DNA from: Acorus gramineus
Taxonomy: Eukaryota; Streptophyta; Magnoliopsida; Acorales; Acoraceae
Reading direction: 5' to 3'
NCBI GenBank assembly: GCA_030737835.1
Contig: CM060855.1
Coordinates: 20,234,162 to 20,298,161 of the forward strand
Length of the DNA stretch: 64,000 bases
Shown: positions 34,660 to 47,821 of the stretch, in pieces
Position numbering within the stretch: position 1 is the first letter of the stretch
How the letters are laid out: each line of letters opens with the position of its first letter
Made by a program: the position numbers and the translations under genes
The notes under the pieces: model-generated
The model's database searches: none
The model's input: the letters and a program-made list of their open reading frames with translations, nothing else
Told to the model about the DNA's origin: nothing

Positions 34660-34735
<76 letters not shown>

Positions 34736-34828
34736 CATGTAAATATCCTACGCATGCATACATGTAAATTAATGAATACTATTGCATAAAATATTATTTC
34801 ATGACTTATGAATTACAGAGTCACAACC
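33869..34828 (-). other. Copia 5-prime leader with repeated CCTCCTTTGGGTCGA motif and long (AT)n
   Basis: AT-rich leader between PBS and gag. CCTCCTTTGGGTCGA occurs near 33983 and 34083 and again near 34388, each next to a stretch that can pair locally. An (AT)n tract of about 69 bases lies at 34663-34731. No gene seen. Confidence 0.6.
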
Positions 34829-34842
34829 TGGCTCTGATACCA
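34829..34842 (-). promoter_or_regulatory. Copia primer binding site (initiator tRNA-Met)
   Basis: TGGTATCAGAGCCA on the minus strand, two bases from the LTR end. Confidence 0.9.
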
Positions 34843-34844
34843 CA

Positions 34845-35362
34845 TGTTAGAAATATAGCCATAATATATGGATCTTGACTCTATAATTCATAAAATCAAA
34901 ATGGTGAAGAAGGACTAGAATGCATACTTTGCTCCATGGTATTTGATCAAGGAATTTGATAAGAATAGGAGTTTGGACTTCTCTCTCCTCACTCTTTCCT
35001 TATTTAGAGATTTGATGGGTATCTCTACAAACCACTTTACTTTGATGTAGATGTGATGTTGTGTGAAGTGATGAGTGAAGAGAGGGGCCAAGTCCCCTTT
35101 TATAGGCCATGGGAGACCAATGACTCATCTCATGGAATTACTCTCATCATAAATTCCATGAGCCCCTTAAAAGTCACATTGGATAAATCAAGAAACCATC
35201 AAGTGATTTATCTTGGAATTGAGCCCACCATGAAATCTAATAATTTTATTCTTATTGGAATTGCTCCCAACATGATTTCCAATAACCTATATTTCCATTT
35301 ATTTGCTCCCACCATGAATTCCTTACATTGGATAACAAAAACTCTTACTTGGGTTTGCAACA
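34845..35362 (-). repeat. 5-prime LTR of the copia element
   Basis: 518 bp; on the minus strand it starts TGTTGCAAACCC and ends CTATATTTCTAACA. The partner 3-prime LTR and all of pol are missing from the left side (joint at 24630), so no duplication can be checked. Confidence 0.75.
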
Positions 35363-37654
35363 TATTAGTAGATAGGTAAATGTGTTATGCCTGTGTCATT
35401 TGGAGCTTTATTTTCTTTTTCTTTCGATCGGAGTCACTAAAATTTTAGTTTTTAGCTATCTGTGAGAGTTGGAGTTCTCTGATTGAAAATCTAACTGCAT
35501 ATTATGGGTCTTAGTATCGTTTTTTACAACCCATAAAAATTTCATCAAATTCCGGTAACGTTTTGAAAAATATACGTGCCGTTCCGCGTGCGTGCTGCCC
35601 CGCTTGCCTTCTCGCGTGCTGCCTCTCGATGTGTGATGATCCGAATTGCTGTGAGTGGTTCGATCCAACCCTTCGGGATGCGCTCGATGCACGTAGTCAT
35701 GCATTGCGCATCCATGGGGCACCTTTGCACCATAAATATGCTAGATATCATGCATGCTAGGCTGTATAGCTCGTATATTGCGTAGAACCCCCTTTTCTAC
35801 CATATACTTGCCTATGTATTGTATTCATGTTTGAATAATCGTGTTTTGCATGCGCCCTTCTTGTATGGGTATGTGTTCTGTGTGGTTATATGGATTTATA
35901 GAATATGGCATGACTTAGGTAGCCCTTGTTTGAAACTCTACCCCTATATTAGTAATACCTATCATGATTAATCATCGGTTAATAACTGGGTGCATACTTA
36001 ATATTCCCTAGTCATAAGACTTGAGGGCGTGGTATAGTTGTTGCACCCATATTGTTGGGGCAAAGCTATGACCAGCTTCTAGAGATGATGAGCTCTCTCT
36101 CGCCTTCTCTCTTCATGCGAATTGAGTAAGTAGATGTGGTTCCTACTTGACTCAGGTTCGCTTGGGAATATCGGCATGCACCTGTTAATGCGCGAGATCA
36201 TTCTTGACCCTTCCCTTTTAAGTTGGTGATATCCAACGCATGTTAGGGTACACTTGTATGCTTGTATGATTAATGGCTTTGTATGCATATTATGTAGGCC
36301 AAATCTGATATATATGTTGCATATTTATTGTTTATGTTTTTATTCATGTTAAAGAGTATCCCTATCATTAATTATTATGTTATCATGCGTGTAGTTCATG
36401 TATATAATTATGATATAATTCTCCTGTAATATATATGCGCATGTTAAAACTGATTAGGCCTATCTGAAATATAGGCGTGGGTATGACCCGCTGTCAGGTG
36501 GTACCTTATTAGTTAGAGCGCTAGCGATGTAATCGCCCCCCTCCATCTGAGTGATGCACTCGATGGAATTCAGGAGAATTCATTGTCATATCGATTTTGT
36601 TAAGCCGGTGGTTAAGGCATTAAGCTAGGCCTAACCATGTTAGGCGAGTGTATGAACCACCTGTTGAGTTATGCCTTAGGGCTTATCTCTGTGCAAAAGC
36701 AGAGGTGACTCTCTACGTCTGAGCGACGCATCTCTGTGGGAGTTCAAGCGTATTTCGATAGCATCGGTATGGGATTACCGAGGATAGTTGATTTTCCATA
36801 GGGTTTGCATTGCGAATGTGAAGTCTTCCTCCCAATATCGTCATGCACCAAAGCCCCAGTGTCGAAGCTGTCCTGTGTAGTGCCACCACTTGTAAGTGCT
36901 ACTGATGCATACTGCGGTACCCATATGGCTTATGTACCGATCGTGGAAGGCCGATAGGTAGAGGCTACGCGGGAGAGGGCTACCGAACGATATTGTGAGC
37001 GTAGAATCATTCTCCCCTTCATCGGATCTGTGTTGAAGCTGCCTGACGTTGAAGCTGTCATGACAAAGGGCTCCCACCTGTAGGTACTACCGATGCGTTC
37101 GGCAGATGTACTGATCATGGGAGTATACCAGGTAGAGGCTACTCGGGAGAGAGCTACCGATGACAAAAGGTGTAGAGCAAATGGATTCTCCCAACAGTCC
37201 CGTGTCACCCTTAGGGGTGAGGATGAGGGTGAGTTGAGTCACGTCGTCACGTGACTCTTATACACATCGAGTATACTCTGGGTATGCTTCTCCTAACGCT
37301 TGAGGTATCAAAGTATATCCCTACCTCGTAGCGGATGGACTCATTGTAACTGTTATCCAGTAACACCAAGTGTTATGGTTAACAGTTGTTGTTATATATG
37401 TGTCACTTTTAACCTGTGGGTAACCGTTAGAGCGTTCTGGCAGTTTTTCGGTTTTTACCGGTTTTCGATCGGAATCGCTTATTTTTGGACTGTTAGCTAT
37501 CGTCCTGAGCTAGAGGACTCCGATTGGAAATCTAACTGCATATTTGGTGTCCTGGTGCCGTTTTAAGCCTCTCACGAAAATTTCATCGAATTCCGGTAAC
37601 GTTCCCGAAATTTCGCAGTTCCGGGGCGTATCTGGGTTTTTTAAGTGACCCGGC

Positions 37655-37663
37655 TATAAATAG
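37655..37663 (+). promoter_or_regulatory. TATA box of the family I LTR
   Basis: TATAAATAG, followed about 30 bases on by CACTATTCATCATCCC, conserved in other family I LTRs. It places the transcription start upstream of the putative intron. Confidence 0.6.
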
Positions 37664-37788
37664 TGGGTGAGAAATATCTCATGTCACTATTCATCATCCC
37701 TACCAAATCCCTCTCTCTCCTCCCTCTCTCTTTTTCTTCCATTAGAGGCCCTTAGACCCCTCAAACCCTAAAACCTAAAGCACGAGAA

Positions 37789-37813
37789 GTGTAGATCGGG
37801 TCCCGATCTACAC
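37789..37813. repeat. Perfect palindrome in the family I LTR leader
   Basis: Arms GTGTAGATCGGG and CCCGATCTACAC flank a single T. Conserved near 27764, 33060 and 50690 in other copies; absent from the intron-less copy. Confidence 0.85.
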
Positions 37814-37978
37814 TCCGGTGTTTTCAAATCCCTTTTCCGACGAGTCTAGCCACTCCGACCTCCTCTCTTTCTCCTCTGTTTTGGCCCGGTTCGAAGGCCG
37901 TGGTAGATCGGGGCGTAAGAGGGCCTTTGGGAAAGGTTTCGGCGCGCGGAGAGCGTCCGGACTTCCCTTCCTCCCTTG

Positions 37979-39268
37979 GTAAGCCCTATTTTCCCCTCTT
38001 TTCTTGTTTAGATGGATGCTAGGAGGAGGGTTTTGGGGTTGGGTGGAGGTCGGCGGCCGTGGGTGGCCGTCGGAGGGCTGTGGAGGTGGTCGGAGGTCGG
38101 TGGGTGGTGCTTTGGGTGCTCGGGAATGGTTGGGGGGTGGTCTCGGGCAGCAGGGGGTTTGGTCTCGGGCGCAGGCAGCGTCGGCAGCAGCACAGCAGTG
38201 CAGCAAGCTGGGCGCGCGCGGGCGTGCGCGCGTGCGTGCGCGTGGGTGTGCGCGCGGGCGTGCAGGGCGCGTGCTGGTCGTGCTGGGCGTGCGGGTGCTG
38301 GGCGCGCGGGTGTGCTGGGCGTGCGGGCGCTGGGCGTGCTGCGCGCGGGTGCACCCGGGTGGAGCTGGGCGAGCTGTGCGCGAGGAGCTGGGTAGGACTG
38401 GCTGGGTAGGCTGGGAGCGGGTGCACCAGCTTGCTGGGCGCGCGAGCGCGTGCGCGCGGGTGCGCACGCGGGCGTACGCTCGGGGGGTGCAGGGGGAGGC
38501 ATGTGGGTAGGCAGGCTGTGGGCTGTGCGCGCGGGCAGGCCGGGTTGGCAGGCTGGGCGCGCAGGCGAGCAGGGCAGGAGGTGCTCGGGCATCAGGCGAG
38601 CAGTACCGGGCGTGCAGGCGAACGGTGCTCGGGCCACTCGGCGACGCGTGCAGGCAGGCAACGCGGGCAGCAGCGTGGACATGCTGGCAGGCGCGCTGGG
38701 CGCGTGTTGCGCGTGCGTGCGCGTGGGCGCTGGGTGAGGGTCCCGGGTGCTGGGCGCTGAGCGTCGGGTGCTGGGCCGCGGATACCGGGCGCTGGGCGGA
38801 GGCGCAGGCGTGCGCGGGGTGCAGTGGGTGCGAGCGGGTGGCGCGCTGGGTGGTGCGCGCGGCTAGAGGGTGGTAGGTGCGCGCGGAGTGCGTGCGAATG
38901 GGGGCTGGAGATGCGCGCGGGGTGCGCGCGGGGCGAGACGCTGCGTGCGGGGCGTGCGGGGTGTGCGCAGGCGACTGCGCTGGGGCGCAGGGGGCGCGGT
39001 GCACACGGGAGGCTCGGCGGCGGGCAGGGGCCCGGCGGTGCGCGGAGTGCGCGGGCCGAGGCGCGGCGGTGCGCCCGGGCGGTCGGGTGGCCGTGCGGGT
39101 GGTTGCCGGCCGTGCGGGTGTTTGCCGGGATGCTCGGGCTAGCGTGCGTGCGGGTCGTATGCACGTTTGCCCGAGTGTTGGGAGTTTAGTTGTGGGTTTA
39201 TGTAAGTTCTTGTGTATTTTGTAGTATTTGTGGATTTGTACTCACCATATTGAATGTCTGTCTTGCAG
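37979..39268 (+). other. Putative GC-rich intron inside the family I LTR
   Basis: Donor CTCCCTTG then GTAAGCCC; acceptor GTCTGTCTTGCAG followed by ATCTGGACGGACGG. The middle 38190-39130 is dominated by G/C with GCGTGCGTGCGCG runs. Predicted frames up to about 400 codons on both strands are compositional. Confidence 0.6.
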
Positions 39269-39597
39269 ATCTGGACGGACGGTCGCGCGACGACCCAGAT
39301 ACCGGTGAGTGGGACAATCCAACCCAGTAGAGAGGGGTCATACGCATTTGGGCATATACCGACCTCTCCTGGGGCGTCATGGATTATATTAACCTGTTGT
39401 AATATGTATTCCATGCTTGCATGATTTAAATGTAGAATGCATGCTACCCTAGTCCTTGTATGTTAGGGACTTGCACCCTTAGGATATGTGTATGAGCCAT
39501 GCACCAGATACCCTTAGGAAACCCCGGCCTATGTATGCGTCCTACTAGTTTATTTATTAAATTAAATGCTAGTGTATGTTAAATCGCATGCCTTAGG

Positions 39598-39925
39598 TAA
39601 TATTATCGGGAGGAGCCTTGCGAGGTCAACATTGAGACCCGTGTTAGGGTACTCCGTGTTCCTTGTTTGGTTGTCGGGGTGTCCTGTATCGGGAACTCAC
39701 GCTGCCCTCCCAAGGTTTCTAGTCCCAATAATATTATAAGTAATGTTGTATGATTGGTATGATTATTAGCATGATTAGTGAATATTATAGGGGAGGGGCC
39801 TTGCGAGGACAGCGGTGAGACCCGTGTTAGGGTACTCCATGTTCCTTGTTTGGTTGTCGGGGTATCCTGTATCGGGAACTCACGCCGCCCTCCCGAGTTT
39901 CTTTCCCCCAATGATATTCCAACCT
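39598..39925 (+). repeat. Copy-specific 183 bp tandem duplication in the family I LTR
   Basis: GCCTTGCGAGG, then GTTCCTTGTTTGGTTGTCGG, recur at 39615 and 39798 with a few differences. Other family I copies show one unit only. Confidence 0.85.
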
Positions 39926-41556
39926 TGCTTTTGATTGTACATGTTCCCCGCATCTTGGATATGCGCCCTGGAGGAACTCTGAAGAGTTCATGACATTAGA
40001 GTTGTAGAGATGTGTTGTTTGCGGATCCGAGTGGATCATATGCGTATGGATAGGCTGTTCTGTTCTCTTCGTTGGATCCGGTAGAGACTGCCCCAGCGTT
40101 AGAAAGGCCGTCCTTCGGAGGACCCACATCAGTAGGCGCCTCCCGATTTTTGTGACGGACTGTGCTGAAGTTGTGGGTGGAGACCAAGCGGCCTACGGAG
40201 TGGAGGAGAGACTATCGGTGGACCAAGGGTGACCAACAGCCTAGTCAGTCCCAAAATCCTATGTCACCTGTGGTAGGGTGAGGGTGAGGGTGTAGTGGGT
40301 TGGCGATGAGCGACCTACTGGATTTGTGAATGGATGATTATCAGTCCCAATAGCCTATGTCACCCATTGATGGGTGAGGGTGAGGGTATGGTGGTTCGGC
40401 GAGGTACGAACCACTGGATTATGTTGTTCTGTCTTAGAGGCTGGATAAATAATGAAAATATTGGTAAATATTGTCTGTGATGCATGGGTTGTGCTGTTCA
40501 CTGAGCGTGTGGCTCACCCCTCGCATATGTTTTTCCCCAGTGGTCACTGAGCCTGAGCTAGAGCCGGAGCAGCAGTTGGAGCTTTCCGAGGGATTCCTTC
40601 AGTAGCGGAGCAGCGCCACGTTCCGCGAGTGCCAGAGGTTATCAGCATCCCTTCTTGTCTGTATGTATTTGATTTGCTTGGCACGTGTTTCTATATGTTC
40701 AGTTGTTACTATGTATATTGGCTCTCACAGGACATATGATTGTGTATCGGGTCTGTAATATGTTTTGAGTTACAGACTCAGTTTTAGCTTCCGCTATATT
40801 GTGTATATATTATGTCAGCCCTGTTTGATCTGTGTTGTCATTTTTATCTGTGGTTTTAGAGTATATATATTTGACCTCATGTGTAGGCTTCTGATATGAT
40901 ATATACACCTGCCACGTCCCGGGGACGGCCGCCCTGGGGCGTGACAGTTGTTCCTCTCTGAGTGTCCCAAAAGCCTCCCTCTGGGGAGTGAGAGTGAGGG
41001 CGAGGGCAAGGTATGGTCGCGCCGTCGCGTGACCTTGTTATCTTTTGGGATTCTACCCATGTTTTTCCTTGAAAGGAAATTGTCTGAGTATTGAATTGTT
41101 GTATTGGTGCTTGGTTTCCAGCCACTCACTGAGCTTGTAGCTCACCCCTCACATACTGTTTCTTTTCAGGAGCAGTTTTGGGAGTGGAGCTGGAGCTTCC
41201 CTGTGACACAGTCTTGCGTGCGTGGAGCGTTCCGTCCGGTGGTTGGCGAGTGCGAGACTATCAGCAGTCCTAGAGTCATGTATTTGTTGATCGTGCGTGT
41301 TGCACATGATGTATTTTATTTGGATTAGACTTGGCTCTCACAGGACAGTGATTGTGTATTCGAGTATGTAATAATGTTTTGGTTTACAGACTTATTGATA
41401 TTTTTATGCTTTCACATTTCTGTTGAGTTATCAGTTCTCATTGCCTTGCCACCTTGTATGTTGTTGTTGGAGTTTTTGTTGACCTCAGCATTTTTTAATT
41501 GATATTCTATATATTGCCACGTCTCAAGGACGATCGCATTGGGGCGTGACAAAATG

Positions 41557-42325
41557 TGCATGCATTGGATAGATAGAATTCATTAACAATGTGACTAATA
41601 ACATCTCATTGGGTAGCTCAAAACATTAAATTGTGAAAAGTCCAAGACTAACATATGAGGAATTCAAGAAACAATGAAAAATAAAATCTAAATTCCTTTT
41701 ATTGGGTCATGGAAGGCCACAAAATCCAACACTTATATCTAGAAACAGTGGTCCAGAGTGTTCTTGTATCTAGAGTGTATCAAGTGTATAGAGTGTTCTT
41801 GTAATATCTTATATCTAGAATAGTCCACGTAAGTGTGTAGAAATATCTCAAAGTCTAAAAGATTCTATGAAAGTGGTGATATGTGAGGCTCTAGAGATTT
41901 CCTTGAAGTTTATAAATAGTGTTTATATGAAGTTATTTTGTAATAAACCAAAAACTGAGAGTTCAATTGAAATACAATTTTTTTTTTAATTTCCATATAT
42001 TCTTTCTTCCACCAAATTCCCTTCTAAAAAAATCTAGTCTCCACACAAATTGACGACCCCTCTTCCCAATAGTCAATGGTTTACACAATCGAATCGGTAA
42101 GTTTGGTCTGATTTTTTTAAGGGAAAAAAATGCAAAGAAAAATCGTCAATATTCATATCTACCCCTCAGAAATCTGAATATCCAAATAACCTCTTGGCTT
42201 TTAAGACTAATGTCAAATACCCCCTTGCTGTTACCATGAGTAACTTGATGCTTGGTTAAGCTAACCTAACATGTTTGAATACCATATTACCCCTAAATCT
42301 AAAACACAAAGTTATACCCTAACAA

Positions 42326-42362
<37 letters not shown>

Positions 42363-42870
42363 TCCCACTCTCCCAAGTCCGAATCCATGAGTGCCTCCTA
42401 TTGTTCCTCTGCCTTGTCTCCCGGCGCCATCACTGACCTTGAGAATTGAAAATTTTGGTGGGGCCATAAGCGGACTTTTTAAACGGGACCCCATCACAAA
42501 AAAATCATCTTATTTAAATATGACCTAATAGATACACATTAGTATACAAATCATTTAGATAACAACATTCTATATTATCATTATAAATTACAAATAGTTT
42601 TCAAGAATATATGAATATAATTATAAAAACATATATCCAAGAACAAAAAAGGTAAAAAAAGAAAACTAAGCAAAATATTTAAGAATGGGCCGAGTACCTT
42701 GTAATAGAATGAAATTTTATTTAGATGGTTACAATTGCTTACAATTTTTTTCTATTCTGGGCCCTTATATGGGTTATAAAAATAACCAAATTTAACAGTG
42801 AGCCAGATTAAGGCCACAACACAAGTGCAAATATGGCTATGGGCATTTGGAGGCCCTAGGCAGCTGTCTA
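41557..42870. other. AT-rich DNA, possible decayed copia LTR, (CT)n tract
   Basis: 41560-42000 reads like an LTR promoter and tail (TATAAATAG at about 41920, TTGTAATAAACC, CAATTGAAATACAA), but no borders or PBS were found. A CT microsatellite lies at about 42330-42359. No gene seen. Confidence 0.35.
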
Positions 42871-42878
42871 CTATGCCT

Positions 42879-43419
42879 AGGCCTGTCAACGGGTCGAGTC
42901 GGGGTAGACCCGGACTCAACTCGTTTGATTGTTGGGTCCTTCGGGCCGGGTCCATGTCAGATCTCGGGTCGGGTCAACACATTAACAAGCCCATGCCAGA
43001 AAAAGAGAGGTTAAGGAACTTCTTAAGGGCCTACAGTGGCTTCATTTTTTTTCTTTTTAATAGAGTCTAGTGTATTATAAATAGTTCTTTACAATTTTGA
43101 TTTTTTAATGTTTTATGAGAGAACATTTGGAATACGTTTTGGATTATTATGCTTTTACATGAAATCAAAATATTGTAAAAATATTTTAAATTTATAAAAA
43201 TTTAAATGATTATTCCATATTTAGTTATAAATGTTTGGTTGGATCGTGAGTGCTAGGTTGGATCATAAATAAAAAAAAATCACATAATATTTGGGTTAGG
43301 TCTCGGGTCGGGGTGGACCCAGACCCGATCTGTTTTGATCGTTGGGTCCTTCGAGTCAGGTATTTACGCATTTTATTGGGTCAGGTCCGGGTCGATCCGT
43401 GACCTGTTGACAGACCTGA
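42879..43419. mobile_element. Non-autonomous hAT-like element
   Basis: 541 bp flanked by a perfect 8 bp duplication CTATGCCT (42871-42878, 43420-43427). Inverted ends AGGCCTGTCAAC and GTTGACAGACCTGA. GGGTC and GACCC motifs are dense near both ends (for example CGGGTCGAGTCGGGG on the left, GGGTCAGGTCCGGGTCGATC on the right); the centre is AT-rich. No transposase. Confidence 0.9.
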
Positions 43420-43427
43420 CTATGCCT

Positions 43428-44918
43428 AATTGCGTACACCCAAGGCCGGGCCTGCCCAACGCATGAGCGTGAATGCGTTCCTCATCGAGGAGGAGGTAAC
43501 CCGCACTGAACGTGAACGACCGCTCCTCGACAGGGTCATCCTCGACTACCTCGACCAGGGCAGCATGGGCAATTCCGTGTGTGTTTTAGGAACCTCTGTT
43601 GAAGCCTAAATTGTTGCTGAACCAATGTAGATGAGGCCAATTATTCAATTATCATATTTTTAGTTTACGAAGTTGTTCCATGCATTCTTTATATGCAGCT
43701 TTTTTTAATGTTAAATCATACAGCATTTCATCGAACACTTGATGGGACAATATAAAACACTTATACTTTGTAATACTATGAATGAAATGCTTAATAAGGG
43801 TTACACAATGTTAATATGAGATATGAAGAATCAATACTTCAATTCGATATTAATAAATGTAATGAACAAAAAGTAAAAACAAAGATTGTTTGAGTTTGAA
43901 CATGAATAAATGAAACGGGAAAAAAATAAAGGAGTGGAATTGAATGAAAACATGAAGGAAGAGATTCGGTGAAAGAGATGAAGGGCATTTTTGTCATGTG
44001 AAAGGTTTTTTTTTGTTAAAATGTTAGGGAGTTATTTGTATATATATTTTCTGAATAACTTTTGTTAACGGAATATTCCGTGAATATTCCACACAAATTA
44101 ACGAAAAAATTAACCTAGGGGGTATTTATTTAACCAGGACAACTTTAGGAAGTTATATGGATTTTCGAAAGAAAAAAAAAACATAGGAACATGGATATTA
44201 GCCAGCTTTAGGGGGTTATATACAATTTTTCTCTTTTTCTTAAACAATGTTTAAAACTAATCAATCTTTAATTAAATTTCTTCTGAGCGGGCCAATCAGC
44301 AGACTCATCTACTTGCACAAGATGTCAAACATATACAACTCCCCTACCCAAATTTATGCTATTCAACTTATCAAAATCAACAAATTATACCATCTCCACG
44401 TTTTTCATATTTGGACATAACAAATTACCCAAAAGAAAACACTTAAATTTTATGATCATCTCTCAATAATTATACATTATTGTTCTTGAATTATTGCATG
44501 ATCAACAATTGTGTTACATAGATGATGAGGTGCTTCAAATGGGTTGGTCAGGGGGGTCCCTTAGCAAGTCTGGATGGATACACCTCATTCTTTTTTCTTT
44601 TTTTTTGGTGGGTTACACCTCATTTTTTTAGTTCTAACCATCCAACCAAATGGGCCCTTTCACCATTTGGATTTATGTGATGGTCCCCCCAAAGAAAAAC
44701 ATTTTTTTTATTAGAATATTGTCCATCCAATGTGTTTTTTTATGGGGAGATTAAAATATGATCCAAATTGTTAAAAAAATTTACTTTGAACATTAACAGA
44801 AATATTAGTAGTTCTCACATGTTTGGATCACATCTATAAAGCTATGAACCAACCAATCTGCAGTTAAGATAGATGGAGACAGGACCAGCTTAGTATTTAC
44901 AACGTTATATATGTTTGA

Positions 44919-44951
<33 letters not shown>

Positions 44952-45566
44952 CATAAAATGGACCATGCAAATATCTCATTTAAGTTTCAATATCTTACTC
45001 ATTTCAATAATTATTCCACACAAACTAAACCAAAAGCAAAATCCACAATGGTAGGCGATCAAAGATGATATTAGCAGCAATAACTTAATCTCTTTTTGTA
45101 CAATAATTCCAAAATTATTGATATTCTAATAATATTTGACAATAAAAATGTTAGTAATATTTTGTTATTATTGTTGTATTTTGATTGGATATGGCACCCA
45201 TGAAGGCATGCATATCAACTATTTGTTGTCACATCCTCTTTGAAAGTGCATGGCAGTTAAAACTGCATACGGAAGTTACAGAAAGAAACTAAACAGAGAG
45301 GTTTTAAGAGATACTTGGGTGGTGAATACGTGGGATTGTTTCACGTAAATAATCTCCTAACCAACGTATCTATGATTGCAAAAAAAAGAGCATATATTTC
45401 TAATCGAGGGAAAAAAAAGAAGAAAAAAGAGATCTTGGAAGTCTTAATTAGAATATTTTATTTTTTATTTCGTACATTTATTCTATACTCATGTTCATGT
45501 TATTGAAACATGCATGGTTTCCTAGTTCCTACCAGAGTGGAGCTGGGGGGTGGTGCCGTGGTGGGG
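43428..45566. other. AT-rich intergenic DNA with weak inverted similarity across 42100-44250
   Basis: No gene seen. Stretches at 42120-42230 and 44100-44240 share phrases in inverted orientation (ATATCC...AACCCCC-like) and may be ends of an old DNA element. (TA)n at about 44923-44950. Confidence 0.3.
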
Positions 45567-45840
45567 GACTCAAGTCATTTTTTACAGTCCAAAAATCAGA
45601 TCACACATGTTTTGTTTTTTTAAATAGTAAATATCATTTAATGAGGTATATGCTTTGCCAAAAGTGTATGTCGCTTCATTTTGAGTTAAATGAACTCATT
45701 TTTTAATAAATGTAAGAAAAATTTAACGAGGTATATACATCATCTAATGATGTATATACTTCTGTGGATTGCTAATGAAGTATATAAAATTGTATTCTGA
45801 ACTGTAAAGAAAATGAGTGTAACAACACCCTCTTCTTAAA
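45567..45840 (+). repeat. Dispersed repeat, copy 2 (partner at 19935-20215)
   Basis: Collinear with copy 1 over about 275 bp, about 80 percent similar by eye; shared TATATGCTTT, TGAGTTAAATGAAC and AATGA(G/T)GTATATAC phrases. Confidence 0.7.
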
Positions 45841-46206
45841 GGTGCCAAGGAGAAACAAAGTGCAAAAAAAAAGATAGGCTAGGCTTGGTTCATGAACAAT
45901 AGCCCGTTGTTGTTGTGTTTACTAGTTGGAAAATGATATACTCAGTCCCAATTGCAGCCCGATGCGCAGTCTCCACCTTAGCAATCCGACGTGATCAGAT
46001 CCGACGTGGCTTTTTTTAGTTTTTTTTATTTCCCGGTTGGTTTTGAGTTTTGAAATTCAAAATTTAAAACTCACTAACATATCAATTAATGCACCACTCC
46101 CTCCCTCTCTCTCTCCCTCTCTCTCTCTCTCTCACTCCACTCTCTCTCTCTCTCACACAAAAATCTCTTTTTCTGTTGTTCTTTTTTTACTGTCTGTTCT
46201 TCTTTT

Positions 46207-46243
<37 letters not shown>

Positions 46244-46358
46244 GAATTTCTTTTCTTTTGTTCATCATTGTTGTTCTGTCTATTCTTCTTTTCTTCTTTC
46301 TTTTCTCTCCTGTCTCTCTCACACACAGAGGTGAAGGAGGATCATCTTCTTGTTATCT
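45841..46358. other. Non-coding stretch with long (CT)n tracts
   Basis: CT microsatellites near 46106-46160 and 46210-46240. Frames here are simple-sequence artefacts. The family II LTR begins at its right edge. Confidence 0.5.
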
Positions 46359-47159
46359 TGTCACGCCCCAAGGCGGCCGTCCCTGAGACGTGGCAATATA
46401 TATAATATCAGCTATCAATACCTGAGGTCAACAAGGACTCCAACAACAACACACAAGGTGGCAAAGCAAAGATAAATGATAATTAACTGAAAAGTGAAAG
46501 CATAAAATATCAACAATGTCTGTAAACCAAAAACATTATTACAGACTCGAATACGCAATCACTGTTCTGTGAGAGCCAAGTCTAGTTCAAATAAAATACA
46601 ACCAGTGCAACACGCACTATTACAAATACAAGACTCTAGGACTGCTGACAGCCTCGCACTCGCCATTCGCCAGACGGGACGCTCCCACGCACGCAAGACC
46701 ATGCCACAAGGAAGCTCCAGCTCCACACCCAACACCACCAATTCAGAAGAAACAGTACACGAGGAGTGAGCAACAAGCTCAGTGAGTGGCAAGAAGCCAA
46801 GCACCATAACAACAATTCAATACTAAGGCAATTTCCTTTCAAGGAAAACATGGGTGGGAACCCAATGGATAACAAGGTCACGTGGTGGCGTGACCAACCT
46901 CACCCTCGCCCTCACTTCTGGAGGGAGGCCCTTGAGACACTCAGGCAGGAACAGCTGTTAAACATAACACATGGTGTTACTAGATAACAAAATACAACAA
47001 GACCATCCGCTACGAGGTGGAGATATACTTCGATACCTCACGCGTTAGAAGTATCATACCCAGAGTATACTCGATGGGTATAAGAGTTACGTGACGACGT
47101 GACTCAACTTACCCTCACCCTCACTCCCGCATGAGTGATCCTAGGGACTTTTGGGATAA

Positions 47160-47520
47160 AAATGCTTGCTCTACACCCTTCGTCATCCGGTAACCCTCTC
47201 CCGTGTAGCCTCTACCTGGTATACTCCCATGATCAGTACATCTTTCCGCATGCATCGATAGTACCTACAGGTGGGGGCCCTCTATCAGAACAGCTACAAC
47301 ATCGAGCAGCATCGACACGGATCCAACGAAGGGGAGAACAATTCCACGCTCGCAATATCATTCGTTAGCCCTCTCCCGGGTATCCTCTACTTGGTATACT
47401 CCAATGATCAGTACATCTTGCCGCATGCATCAATAGTATCTATAGGTGGGGGCCCTCTGTCAGGACACCTACAACCTGGGCCACTTCAACACGGACGATA
47501 TTGGGAGGAAACACTTCATG
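47160..47520 (-). repeat. Tandem modules of about 180 bp in the family II LTR
   Basis: Two to three units containing GATCAGTACATC, a GCATGCATC(G/A)ATAGTA stretch and GGTGGGGGCCCTCT, then a CGAAGGGGAGAACA-type stretch. The same units occur at about 4970-5222 with 7790-7895 and at 36840-37180. Confidence 0.7.
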
Positions 47521-47821
47521 TTCACAAAGCGAACCCAATGGAAAAACAATTACTCTCGGTAATCACCTACCCATGCTATCGAATACACATAAATTCCCAC
47601 ACATATGCGTTGCTCAGACGCAGGGAGTTACCTCGGCTCTCCCACCAAAAATAAGCCCAAGGCATAACCCAATGGGAGGTTAATACACGCGCTTAGCATG
47701 GGTAAGCCTAGCTTAAATACCATAACCACCGATTTGAAACACCGGTACTACATCGAATTCCCTTGAATTCCAACAAGTGCATCTCTAACTAAGGTACAAC
47801 CCGACAACGGGTCATACCCAC

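Larger units (their letters stand above)
37390..40946 (+). mobile_element. Family I solo LTR nested in the family II LTR
   Basis: Perfect 5 bp duplication GTTGT (37385-37389, 40947-40951). 3557 bp in plus orientation. TATA box at 37655, palindrome at 37789, intron 37979-39268, tandem 183 bp duplication at about 39598-39920, telomere-like GGTGAG module at 40245-40430. Confidence 0.93.
35383..41551 (+). mobile_element. Family II solo LTR with nested family I solo LTR
   Basis: Perfect 5 bp duplication AAATG (35378-35382, 41552-41556). Starts TGTTATGCCTGTGTCA, ends GGGGCGTGACA. Without the insert (37390-40946) it is 2.61 kb, about 1.1 kb shorter than other family II LTRs: the CT-rich leader and the intron with its donor are absent after 35575, where an unrelated short GC-rich stretch joins the sequence. 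Confidence 0.92.

Noticed and set aside
37808..39189. Overlapping frames of up to about 400 codons on both strands in the GC-rich block (also 26880-27760, 32337-33093, 49387-50354)
   Set aside because: They are open in many frames at once because the sequence has almost no A or T. The products are simple Ala/Arg/Pro/Cys runs, and the block lies within an LTR intron.
42100..44250. A large inverted-repeat element around the hAT insertion
   Set aside because: The inverted similarity is patchy, and I found no duplication or clear ends, so it is only mentioned in the spacer notes.
46086..46334. Ser/Leu-rich frames near 46100-46400
   Set aside because: They are translations of CT microsatellites.
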